From assembly GCA_026999335.1 (NCBI GenBank), contig JALTPW010000946.1, positions 1 through 16,698 of the forward strand: a DNA stretch of 16,698 nt. The letters are read 5' to 3'. Position numbers and translations under genes: made by a program. Shown in pieces: positions 6,494 to 13,630 of the stretch (position 1 is the first letter of the stretch; every line of letters starts with the position of its first letter). The DNA is from Chromatiales bacterium (lineage in GTDB: Bacteria; Pseudomonadota; Gammaproteobacteria; SZUA-152). A model generated the notes under the pieces. That model was given only the letters and a program-made list of their open reading frames with translations. It searched no databases and was not told where the DNA came from.

Positions 6494-7687
6494 ATGTCAA
6501 ATATAACCTTTTGTTGGGAGCTTGGCAGGGGCTATGGGCACCTCGCAGGTTTTAAACCTTTGGCGCAGGTTTTGCTGAACAAAAATCATAAAATTACCGC
6601 ATTGTTAAGGGATGTAAGCGGCGCCCATAAGTTTCTGGGAAAAATTCCCGTCAGCTATTTTCCTGCGCCCAAGTGGCAAGCAACAAGAAAATACACTGCC
6701 CCGACCATCAATTATGCCGATATTATTTCCCGCTGCGGATACGATTCAAAAGAATCACTGTTGCCTCTTGTTCAGCAATGGCGGAAACGGTTTCGGGACT
6801 GCGGTACGGAGCTGGTTATTGCCGATCATTCTCCCACAGCTTTGCTTGCAGCAAGAACATTGAATTTGCCGACAACACTCTTTGGCGCGGGTTTTTTTTC
6901 GCCACCCCTGGAATATCCAATGCCGTCGTTGACCCCTTGGCTTGATACCCAGCCATTTTTTCTGAAAGATATTGAAAATAATGTGTTGGACGTGATTAAT
7001 CGTGTTTTATGTCAATTTGGTACGCCCAAGCTGGATTATTTATATCAATTGTTCAAGGTTGACGAAAATTTCTTATGTACTGTTCCCGAGTTGGATCACT
7101 ACGATAAGCGGAGTCCAGGTGTTTTTTGGGGGCCTCGATTCGATATGAACAATGGTGTGGCTGCGTATTGGCCGGAAAATCGCAAGAAAAACATCTTTGT
7201 CTACACTATGCACAATTATGTTTTCTTGCAACGTTTGCTGATGAGTCTTGGCGAAGTGGACGCGAATTTTCTGGTACATTGTGTTGGCATGGACGAGGAG
7301 GCTGAAAATCAATATACACAAAAAAATATCCGCTTCTCCGCAGAGCCCATTCAACTGCAAAGTATCGAGAACAGGGCCGATCTGGTGATTTGCCATGCGG
7401 GCCATGGAACCGTTGCCGCCAGCTTGTTTATGGGTATCCCTTTGCTGTCGTTACCCACTCAGCTCGAACAACTCCTGTTGGCGAATAAGCTCAGCGCTTT
7501 AAAAGTGTCTGGTGTTATCAATATAAGAGATGAACAAGCGGACTTTGTCCAGTCAATAACATCTGTTCTGAACAATGATGAGTGCAGGCAGCAGGTTCGT
7601 ATGTTTGCCAGCCACTACGCAGATTTTGACCAAAAAAAACAGCTGGAAGACATTGTGCTTGCTTGTGAAAAAATCTTGCTGCGATGA
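6494..7687 (+). CDS. Glycosyltransferase, GT1/MGT-like (GT-B fold)
   Basis: The 397-residue product looks like a cytoplasmic or membrane-associated GT-B glycosyltransferase using a nucleotide-sugar donor. The N-terminus FCWELGRGYGHLAGFKPLA carries the glycine loop with the conserved His16 position. The C-terminal domain has ICHAGHGTVAASLFMGIPLL and LPTQLEQLLLANKL (about residues 298-331), the nucleotide-sugar-binding signature of GT1 enzymes, with the HxGxGT core and the downstream Gln/Glu. There is no signal peptide, and the length is normal. The start is supported by the family N-terminus although no ribosome site is seen. Codon use is clearly more AT-rich than in parE and parC, and the gene lies between direct copies of a 63-bp repeat, so acquisition by transfer is likely. 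The acceptor (sterol, lipid, polyketide or polysaccharide) cannot be told from the sequence. Confidence 0.85.
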   Translation: MSNITFCWELGRGYGHLAGFKPLAQVLLNKNHKITALLRDVSGAHKFLGKIPVSYFPAPKWQATRKYTAPTINYADIISRCGYDSKESLLPLVQQWRKRFRDCGTELVIADHSPTALLAARTLNLPTTLFGAGFFSPPLEYPMPSLTPWLDTQPFFLKDIENNVLDVINRVLCQFGTPKLDYLYQLFKVDENFLCTVPELDHYDKRSPGVFWGPRFDMNNGVAAYWPENRKKNIFVYTMHNYVFLQRLLMSLGEVDANFLVHCVGMDEEAENQYTQKNIRFSAEPIQLQSIENRADLVICHAGHGTVAASLFMGIPLLSLPTQLEQLLLANKLSALKVSGVINIRDEQADFVQSITSVLNNDECRQQVRMFASHYADFDQKKQLEDIVLACEKILLR

Positions 7688-7934
7688 CGCAGATGCAACT
7701 CGCAGGAAATGCCGGGGGAATGATCACTTGGATGTTCAACTCAACTATTGTACATTGCCTTTGCCCAGAAAATGCCCGCATACATTGTGCTGTCTTATGT
7801 CTGATATTTGCAGTGCGAAAAAATCTGTTTGCGATCAACATGATCGCGGTTCATGATGCTGCACAGACTCTCGTGCCAAGCTCTGTGCAAGGCCAGGAAG
7901 AGATGTTGCTCGCGGCAGGAAAAAATATGGCTAT
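7688..7934. other. Non-coding or decayed stretch between the glycosyltransferase gene and repeat copy B
   Basis: No convincing gene. A 91-codon frame starts at 7684, overlapping the glycosyltransferase stop as ATGA, and ends inside repeat copy B at 7959. Its product is rich in Met, Cys and Ala with no motif I recognise, so it is listed only as a possibility. An inverted repeat TGCACAGA (7860-7867)/TCTGTGCA (7882-7889) with a 14-base gap lies here. It could be a stem-loop ending the glycosyltransferase transcript or an operator for parC; no T-tract follows. Any promoter for parC must lie here or further upstream. Confidence 0.3.
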
Positions 7935-7997
7935 GTGGGGTGGGCACTGCCCACCATGACGTTACCTAAATCCGTTGGTGGGCAATGCCCACCCTAC
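7935..7997. repeat. 63-bp double REP (inverted GTAG-REP pair), copy B
   Basis: The same orientation and linker as copy A, with perfect inner hairpins: GGTGGGC/GCCCACC on the left and GGTGGGC/GCCCACC on the right. The right head is intact (CTAC, the complement of GTAG) and the left head has become GTGG. It ends 13 bases before the parC ATG, so the parC leader would contain or closely follow this double hairpin if transcription starts upstream. With copy A it encloses a 1.5-kb segment holding only the glycosyltransferase gene and the non-coding stretch. Confidence 0.85.
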
Positions 7998-8010
7998 GAA
8001 AGATTAAATA

Positions 8011-10266
8011 ATGACTGAAACTACCGAACTCAACTACGAAGGCATCGAGCAACTCCCCCTCAAGGCGTTCACCGAAAAGGCCTATCTCGATTACTCCATG
8101 TACGTGATCATGGATCGCGCGTTGCCGCATATTGGCGACGGGCTCAAACCCGTGCAGCGACGTATCGTCTACGCCATGTCCGAACTGGGTTTGAAGGCGA
8201 CGGCCAAGTACAAGAAATCAGCGCGCACCGTGGGTGATGTGCTGGGCAAGTTCCATCCCCATGGCGACTCGGCCTGTTACGAGGCCATGGTGCTGATGGC
8301 GCAGCCGTTTTCCTACCGCTATCCGCTCATCGATGGCCAGGGCAACTGGGGTGCGCAGGACGATCCCAAGTCCTTTGCGGCGATGCGTTATACGGAGTCG
8401 CGGCTGGCGAAATATGCCGAGCTGCTGCTGGCGGAGGTGGGGCAGGGCACGGTGGACTGGGAGCCTAATTTTGACGCCACCCTGGAGGAGCCGTCGGTGC
8501 TGCCGGCGCGGGTGCCGAACCTGCTCCTCAATGGCACCACGGGCATTGCCGTGGGCATGGCCACCGATATCCCGCCGCATAATCTGCGCGAAGTCGTCGC
8601 GGCCTGCGTGCACCTGCTGGAGGAGCCGAAGGCCACACTGGAGGATTTGAGCCAATTTGTGCAGGGGCCGGATTTTCCCACCGAGGCGGAGATCATCACC
8701 CCGCGCGCCGATCTGCTGAAGATGTATGCCAAGGGCGGCGGCTCGGTGCGTGCGCGCGCGGTGTGGGAAAAAGAAGATGGCGCGGTGGTGATCACCGCCC
8801 TGCCGCATCAGGTCTCCGGTTCCAAGGTGTTGGAGAAGATCGCGGCACAGATGCAGGCCAAGAAGCTGCCCATGGTGGAGGATTTGCGTGACGAGTCGGA
8901 TCATGAAAATCCCACCCGCCTGGTGATCGTGCCGCGCTCCAATCGCGTCGATCTGGAGGAGGTGATGGCCCACTTGTTTGCCACCACTGACCTGGAACGC
9001 AGCTACCGCGTCAACATGAACATCATCGGTCTCGATGGTCGTCCGCAGGTCAAAGACCTGCGCAGCCTGCTCAGCGAGTGGCTGGTGTTCCGCACCGATA
9101 CCGTGCGCCGGCGGCTGGAACATCGCTTGCAGAAGGTCAAGCGTCGTCTGCACCTGTTGGATGGCCTGCTGATCGCCTTCCTCAATCTGGACGAAGTGAT
9201 TCATATTATCCGTAGCGAGGACGAACCCAAAGCGGTGCTGATGCGGCGTTTCGATCTCAGTGAGGAACAGACGGACTACATCCTCGATACCAAGCTGCGT
9301 CAGCTGGCGCGCCTGGAAGAGATGAAGATCCGTGCCGAGCAGGAAGAGCTGGCCGCCGAGCGCGACAGACTGGAAAAAATCCTTGGCTCGAAACAACGTC
9401 TGAAGACCTTGGTGAAGAAGGAATTGCTGGCCGACGCCGAGGAATACGGCGATGACCGCCGCTCGCCCATCGTCGCGCGCGAGGCGGCCCAGGCGTTGGA
9501 CGAGACGGCGCTGATCAGTGCCGATCCGGTGACCATTGTGCTGTCCGAAAAAGGCTGGATTCGAGCCGCCAAAGGCCACGAAGTGGACGCTACGGCGCTC
9601 AATTACAAGGCCGGCGATGCCTTCCGCGCCGCCGTTGCCGGGCGTTCCAACCAGTTGGCGGTGTTTCTCGACAGCACGGGGCGTTCATACTCGATTTCGG
9701 CCCACACCCTGCCGTCGGCACGCGGTCAGGGTGAGCCCCTCACCGGGCGGGTGAATCCGCCCGATGGGGCACAGTTCGTCGATGTGCTGGCGGGCAGGCC
9801 GGATGATCGTTACCTGCTGGCCTCGGATGCCGGTTACGGTTTTGTCACCCGGCTGGAAAACATGTTCGCCAAGAACAAGGGTGGCAAGGTGTTGCTGAAT
9901 CTGCCGCGCGGCGCCAGGGTGTTACCGGTGTCTCCGGTCACGGATGTGGCCACGGACAGCATCGCTGCGGTGACCAGCGAGGGTCGTTTGCTGGTGATCC
10001 CGCTCAGGGAATTGCCAGAGATGGCTAAGGGTAAGGGCAACAAAATCATCGGCATTCCGGCGGCGCGGGTGCTGGATCGCGAGGAATTTGTCGTGGGCTT
10101 GGCAGTGGTGCCGGCGGGCGAGAGCCTGACGATTTTATCCGGCAAGCGTCACCTGACGCTGAGGGCAAAGGATCTCGAACACTATGTCGGTGAACGTGGC
10201 CGGCGTGGCGCCAAGTTGCCACGCGGTTTTCAGCGTGTCGACGACGTGCAGGCGGGCGGGCGCTGA
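8011..10266 (+). CDS. parC: DNA topoisomerase IV subunit A (DNA cleavage subunit)
   Basis: The 751-residue partner of ParE. The N-terminus AYLDYSMYVIMDRALPHIGD is typical of ParC. The catalytic tyrosine is Tyr127 in AAMRYTE, which forms the 5'-phosphotyrosyl bond during strand passage. Arg126 precedes it. The quinolone-pocket residues lie in GKFHPHGDSACYE and are the sensitive-type Ser87 and Glu91 (equivalent to Ser80 and Glu84 of E. coli ParC). The winged-helix and tower domains, a coiled coil (about 440-475, rich in Glu, Arg and Leu) and a C-terminal beta-pinwheel (about 500-745) follow. The length fits ParC and is too short for GyrA. A clear GyrA box is not seen, as expected. The ribosome site is weak (GAAAG, 7998-8002), in a leader formed by the end of a repeat. 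The start agrees with family alignment from memory. Confidence 0.96.
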   Translation: MTETTELNYEGIEQLPLKAFTEKAYLDYSMYVIMDRALPHIGDGLKPVQRRIVYAMSELGLKATAKYKKSARTVGDVLGKFHPHGDSACYEAMVLMAQPFSYRYPLIDGQGNWGAQDDPKSFAAMRYTESRLAKYAELLLAEVGQGTVDWEPNFDATLEEPSVLPARVPNLLLNGTTGIAVGMATDIPPHNLREVVAACVHLLEEPKATLEDLSQFVQGPDFPTEAEIITPRADLLKMYAKGGGSVRARAVWEKEDGAVVITALPHQVSGSKVLEKIAAQMQAKKLPMVEDLRDESDHENPTRLVIVPRSNRVDLEEVMAHLFATTDLERSYRVNMNIIGLDGRPQVKDLRSLLSEWLVFRTDTVRRRLEHRLQKVKRRLHLLDGLLIAFLNLDEVIHIIRSEDEPKAVLMRRFDLSEEQTDYILDTKLRQLARLEEMKIRAEQEELAAERDRLEKILGSKQRLKTLVKKELLADAEEYGDDRRSPIVAREAAQALDETALISADPVTIVLSEKGWIRAAKGHEVDATALNYKAGDAFRAAVAGRSNQLAVFLDSTGRSYSISAHTLPSARGQGEPLTGRVNPPDGAQFVDVLAGRPDDRYLLASDAGYGFVTRLENMFAKNKGGKVLLNLPRGARVLPVSPVTDVATDSIAAVTSEGRLLVIPLRELPEMAKGKGNKIIGIPAARVLDREEFVVGLAVVPAGESLTILSGKRHLTLRAKDLEHYVGERGRRGAKLPRGFQRVDDVQAGGR

Positions 10267-10557
10267 TTTGAAATTTGCCGTCCCATCCCCTAATGTGGCA
10301 GGCCATGAATAACGCGGTGACAACTTGCAGTTGACCGCTTGGATGTGAACCCTGCATGATGAAGTCAATTGGCTTTATAACTGCGCTGCAGTTCATCGCG
10401 TGGGTGAACTGCGACGGTATGCAGCGCATGTTTTTTATCGTGACTGGCCGTGTTGTGAATCGTTACAATAAGCTGGCTGTCCTTTTTTCTATTTGCGTCT
10501 TGCCACTCATGATAAAAAACGCACGCTGCATGCCGTTCAACCATAGGTTTTAGCTTG
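10267..10557. promoter_or_regulatory. Intergenic region upstream of the PilZ-motif gene
   Basis: 291 bases without a gene I would defend. A perfect inverted repeat GCAGTTCA (10388-10395)/TGAACTGC (10405-10412) with a 9-base gap stands about 145 bases before the next start. It lacks a T-tract, so it looks more like an operator or leader hairpin than a terminator. A 65-codon frame at 10356-10553 has no protein-like features. The second half is AT-rich and is the likely promoter region. Confidence 0.35.
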
Positions 10558-12399
10558 ATGGATATGCCTGAATGGCTGGACTGGTTGCCTGTTGTCAGAA
10601 AAAAAGGCGGGGAGATAGCACCGCGGATATTACCGATGCCGCTGGAGTTGTCCGCGTTGCGAGCCCGTAGCGGTCTTTCCCGCCGCAAGGATAAGCTGCT
10701 ACCGCCACCCGAGTCCTGGCGTGAGCTGGGAGAGCATCCCATCGAGCTGTTGCGTGAGATCGAGCGTTATCTGAAGCGCATTAATGGTGAGCGCCTGCCG
10801 CCCAGGCGGCGCCTGAGCTGGATGATTTTCTGTCTGCAGTACGCCTGTCCGGCGATTCGCAAGATCTATTCGGAGCACCACAAGGGCGATGCCGTGCCGG
10901 AGACCCATGATCGCCGTGAGGGGTTGCTGGTGGCGATCCATGTCTGTGCTCAGTTGTCCATGGGTTTTAAACATATTTTGCGGCATGATTATCAATTGTC
11001 GGATGCGCGCTATCGTCGTGTGCGCGTGCGTGTCCGGGAATGTGCGCAGCTTGTCCTCGAGCTGATCCGCATGGAACAGCGTCTGCGTGCGCTGCGCTAT
11101 CAGAAGTTGCCTGCGACCGCCTGGCTGGACTGTAATCGCATTTTCTTTGCCATCCGCCAGTGCGAGGATGTGCATGCCGAGCATAAGGCGCTGAGTTGTC
11201 TGCAGGTGCCGCTGGAACGCAAGGATGGCAATACGGATCTGTCCCGCCGATTGCCTCAGCAGATCAGCATCCATCAGCTTTTTATTCTGATCCAGCTGTT
11301 TGGACTGATGGATACCAATACGGTTTCCTCGCAGAAGATGCATATCGTCGATGTGCAACTGGCCAAGGTACTGCCGAAGCTGAAGGCGGTCACGGATACC
11401 GGTGCGGCACTGGCCATGGGGCAGGTGATCGTCTACGGCAACCAGGACAGACCGCCATTTTTCGAGCGTCAGGATGAAAAGGCCGAGGCATCGCTGGCGC
11501 GCCAGCAATTGCTGGCGGAAGAGGTGCAGGAACAAGGTACCACCGGTGGGCAGCAGGTGCCAGTAGCGGTGTGTATCGACTTGATGTTGCTGGAGGAATC
11601 CTTGCGTCAGGAGCATGAGCAGCTGTATCGCCTGTTCGATAGCAGTGACGCCGATGACCGTTCCCGCATGGTGGCGGATTCGCAGGATCTCACGCGCCTG
11701 CTGACGGTGGACACCATGTGCGACAAGCTGCATATGAAGCGGCGCCAGCATCCACGCAAATATTCTCTCGGCAAGAAGATACTGTATGTTTACACGGGCT
11801 TCATGTCGGTCTATCAGCTGTTGATGGAGGCCGAGGTGGCGGATGATGAACGCGCCCTGCTGAGTGATGAGCATCAGCTGCGCGACGCGTTGGCGGAACG
11901 TTCGGCGCTGATCGCCACGGATCGTGATTCCAGTTCGGCCGGGCAGTGGTTCGTGATGGACATCAGTGCCGGCGGGGTGCATATCAAGACCCGAGAGTCC
12001 CAGTTCATTACGGCGCTGTTCATTGGCCAGCTGGTGGCCTTCGGCTATACGCGTGATGAGTTGCAATCGCCGACGGTGGCCTATGTGTCACGCTTTCTAC
12101 GCAACGGAGCGGATATCGAGGTGACCCTGCGTACCCTCTCCACCCGGGTCGAGGCCACGGCGCTACAGAGTGATTTTCTCAGCCAGAGCGATATGGCGCT
12201 GCCGGCCATCTGGGCACGCCTGACGGATGGACGTGAAGGTGTGATTCTGCACCAGAGTCACCGCCTGTCCCTGGCGACATCGGTCGCTCTGGAGCAGGGT
12301 GGGGAGCGTGTTTCGCGGACGATTCAGTCCACTGGCACCCTGCAGCGGGAGTTCGTTCTGCATGTGTTGCAAAAGGGTGACCACGATACTGGGGCTTGA
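10558..12399 (+). CDS. Large uncharacterised protein with PilZ-type c-di-GMP motifs
   Basis: 613 residues from the ATG at 10558; a TTG at 10555 is an alternative start. A weak AGG (about 10545) is the only ribosome site. The first 390 residues are mostly helical, charged and free of membrane spans or known motifs to my eye. From about 394 the sequence resembles a PilZ domain: RRQHPR gives the RxxxR element (Arg396, Arg400), followed by a KILYVYTG strand. After an insertion of about 50 residues comes DISAGG, the DxSxxG element (Asp468, Ser470, Gly473). The region after this (GQLVAFGY, then VSRFLRNGADIEVTLRTL) continues as beta strands. A second part ends in STGTLQREFVLHVL. The last 140 residues resemble the minus-strand protein at 16025-16698. 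The split PilZ motif suggests a cytoplasmic c-di-GMP receptor. Family uncertain, and function inferred. Confidence 0.7.
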   Translation: MDMPEWLDWLPVVRKKGGEIAPRILPMPLELSALRARSGLSRRKDKLLPPPESWRELGEHPIELLREIERYLKRINGERLPPRRRLSWMIFCLQYACPAIRKIYSEHHKGDAVPETHDRREGLLVAIHVCAQLSMGFKHILRHDYQLSDARYRRVRVRVRECAQLVLELIRMEQRLRALRYQKLPATAWLDCNRIFFAIRQCEDVHAEHKALSCLQVPLERKDGNTDLSRRLPQQISIHQLFILIQLFGLMDTNTVSSQKMHIVDVQLAKVLPKLKAVTDTGAALAMGQVIVYGNQDRPPFFERQDEKAEASLARQQLLAEEVQEQGTTGGQQVPVAVCIDLMLLEESLRQEHEQLYRLFDSSDADDRSRMVADSQDLTRLLTVDTMCDKLHMKRRQHPRKYSLGKKILYVYTGFMSVYQLLMEAEVADDERALLSDEHQLRDALAERSALIATDRDSSSAGQWFVMDISAGGVHIKTRESQFITALFIGQLVAFGYTRDELQSPTVAYVSRFLRNGADIEVTLRTLSTRVEATALQSDFLSQSDMALPAIWARLTDGREGVILHQSHRLSLATSVALEQGGERVSRTIQSTGTLQREFVLHVLQKGDHDTGA

Positions 12400-12466
12400 A
12401 ATGCCGCGGGCTACCCCTCACATACCCTCCTTCTTGGATCAATTTCCCGATTTGGAGTGTTACTGA

Positions 12467-13354
12467 ATGAAACGAATTGCGTTGTTCCTGGCCACCAATC
12501 TGGCCATCATTGTGGTGCTCAGCATCACGCTGCGTCTGCTGGGGGTGGAAGGAATCCTCGATGAGCAGGGGATCAATCTGGATCTCAACAGCCTGTTGGT
12601 GTTTTCGGCGCTGTTCGGCTTCGGTGGTTCCTTTCTTTCCCTGGCCATCTCCAAGTGGACGGCAAAGCGCTTCACCAAAGCTCAGGTTATCGAGCAGCCG
12701 CGCGACAACCGTGAACGCTGGCTGGTGGAAACGGTGGCACGTCAGGCCCAGGCAGCCGGCATCGGTGTGCCCGAAGTGGCCATCTACCCGGCGCCGGAGA
12801 TCAATGCCTTTGCCACCGGCATGTCGCGCAACAATGCCCTGGTGGCGGTGAGCAGCGGCCTGCTCGACAGCATGACCCGGGACGAGGCCGAGGCGGTGTT
12901 GGCCCATGAGGTCAGCCATGTGGCCAATGGCGACATGGTGACCCTGGCGCTGATCCAGGGGGTGGTGAACACCTTCGTGATCTTCCTCTCCCGGATCATT
13001 GGGCAGTTCGTTGACCGGGTGGTGTTCAAGAATGAACGCGGTCACGGCCCGGCCTTCTGGATTACCACCATTATTGCCGAAATCGTCATCGGCATTCTTG
13101 CCAGCACGATCGTCATGTGGTTTTCACGCCAGCGTGAATTCCGTGCCGACGCGGGGGGTGCGGCGCTGGCCGGGCGGGAGAAAATGATTGCCGCTCTGCA
13201 GCGTCTGAAGGTGAGTGCCGGCGAGGCGGAACTGCCGGATCAACTGGCCGCCTTCGGTATTTCCGGCCATATCAGCCGTGGTTTGAAAGGTCTGTTTCGC
13301 TCGCACCCGCCACTGGATGATCGTATCGAGGCGCTGCGGGCCGGTGGTGCCTGA
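12467..13354 (+). CDS. htpX: Membrane-bound zinc metalloprotease HtpX (M48B)
   Basis: The 295-residue inner-membrane protease works with FtsH in quality control of misfolded membrane proteins. The zinc site HEVSH (His147, Glu148, His151) is intact, and Glu224 in REFRADAGG is the third ligand. Four hydrophobic stretches are visible: about 4-26, 45-64, 158-181 and 196-219, arranged as in E. coli HtpX with the active site facing the cytoplasm. The ending SHPPLDDRIEAL is the usual M48 tail. GGAGTG (12454-12459) lies seven bases before the ATG. It follows the PilZ-motif gene by 67 bases with no clear terminator, so they may be co-transcribed. HtpX is often under Cpx or heat-shock control; I see no site that shows this here. 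Confidence 0.95.
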   Translation: MKRIALFLATNLAIIVVLSITLRLLGVEGILDEQGINLDLNSLLVFSALFGFGGSFLSLAISKWTAKRFTKAQVIEQPRDNRERWLVETVARQAQAAGIGVPEVAIYPAPEINAFATGMSRNNALVAVSSGLLDSMTRDEAEAVLAHEVSHVANGDMVTLALIQGVVNTFVIFLSRIIGQFVDRVVFKNERGHGPAFWITTIIAEIVIGILASTIVMWFSRQREFRADAGGAALAGREKMIAALQRLKVSAGEAELPDQLAAFGISGHISRGLKGLFRSHPPLDDRIEALRAGGA

Positions 13355-13630
13355 AGGGCATCTTACGGCATGAGACAAGGCGCTTTTGGGCGGGTGCGTT
13401 GTGGTGAGTGGATTGATCCGTAAATACACGCCAATGGAATTCAAGACGTCATTGGCATTTATTGGCGGACTATTTTCATGGTTTGATCCATGCGCTGGAT
13501 TCCGCCGCCTTGCGGCCCGTGTTTCTGCTTGGCGCAAATACAAAGCTGGGAAGGACAGGTTTTCCCGTCACGACGGCGGAGTGTGTGAGGAAATGAGCTT
13601 GTCTCCTGGCAAGAGCCAGTACGGTATTGC
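13355..13630. other. Intergenic region between convergent htpX and fimX
   Basis: 276 bases between two convergent gene ends. It holds a stem GCCAATG (13430-13436)/CATTGGC (13450-13456) and a short hairpin GCCGC-CTT-GCGGC near 13502-13514. Neither is followed by a good T-run, so a terminator role is only possible. An 82-codon plus-strand frame (13386-13634) looks like read-through of non-coding DNA. I see no gene and no repeat shared with the rest of the window. Confidence 0.35.

Noticed and set aside
7575..7856. 93-codon plus-strand frame overlapping the glycosyltransferase 3' end
   Set aside because: Cys-rich out-of-frame translation with no ribosome site; the overlap with a real gene explains its openness.
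7684..7959. 91-codon frame with an ATGA overlap to the glycosyltransferase stop
   Set aside because: The overlap is suggestive of coupling, but the composition is not protein-like and the frame ends inside a repeat; kept only as a note in the intergenic entry.
4297..7997. CRISPR array, suggested by repeated palindromes
   Set aside because: Repeats are irregularly spaced, in both orientations and tied to transposase genes; there are no uniform spacers and no cas genes.
8218..9579. 453-codon minus-strand frame opposite parC
   Set aside because: An antisense shadow caused by parC codon bias; Gln/His-rich with no domain.
10356..10553. 65-codon frame upstream of the PilZ-motif gene
   Set aside because: No ribosome site or motif, and it spans a dyad and a likely promoter region.
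10699..12066. 455-codon minus-strand frame opposite the PilZ-motif gene
   Set aside because: Gln/His/Leu-rich antisense frame; the plus-strand product carries ordered PilZ motifs and C-terminal similarity to the 16025 protein.
12179..13045. 288-codon minus-strand frame across the PilZ-motif gene and htpX
   Set aside because: Spans two real genes and their spacer, with no recognisable protein features.
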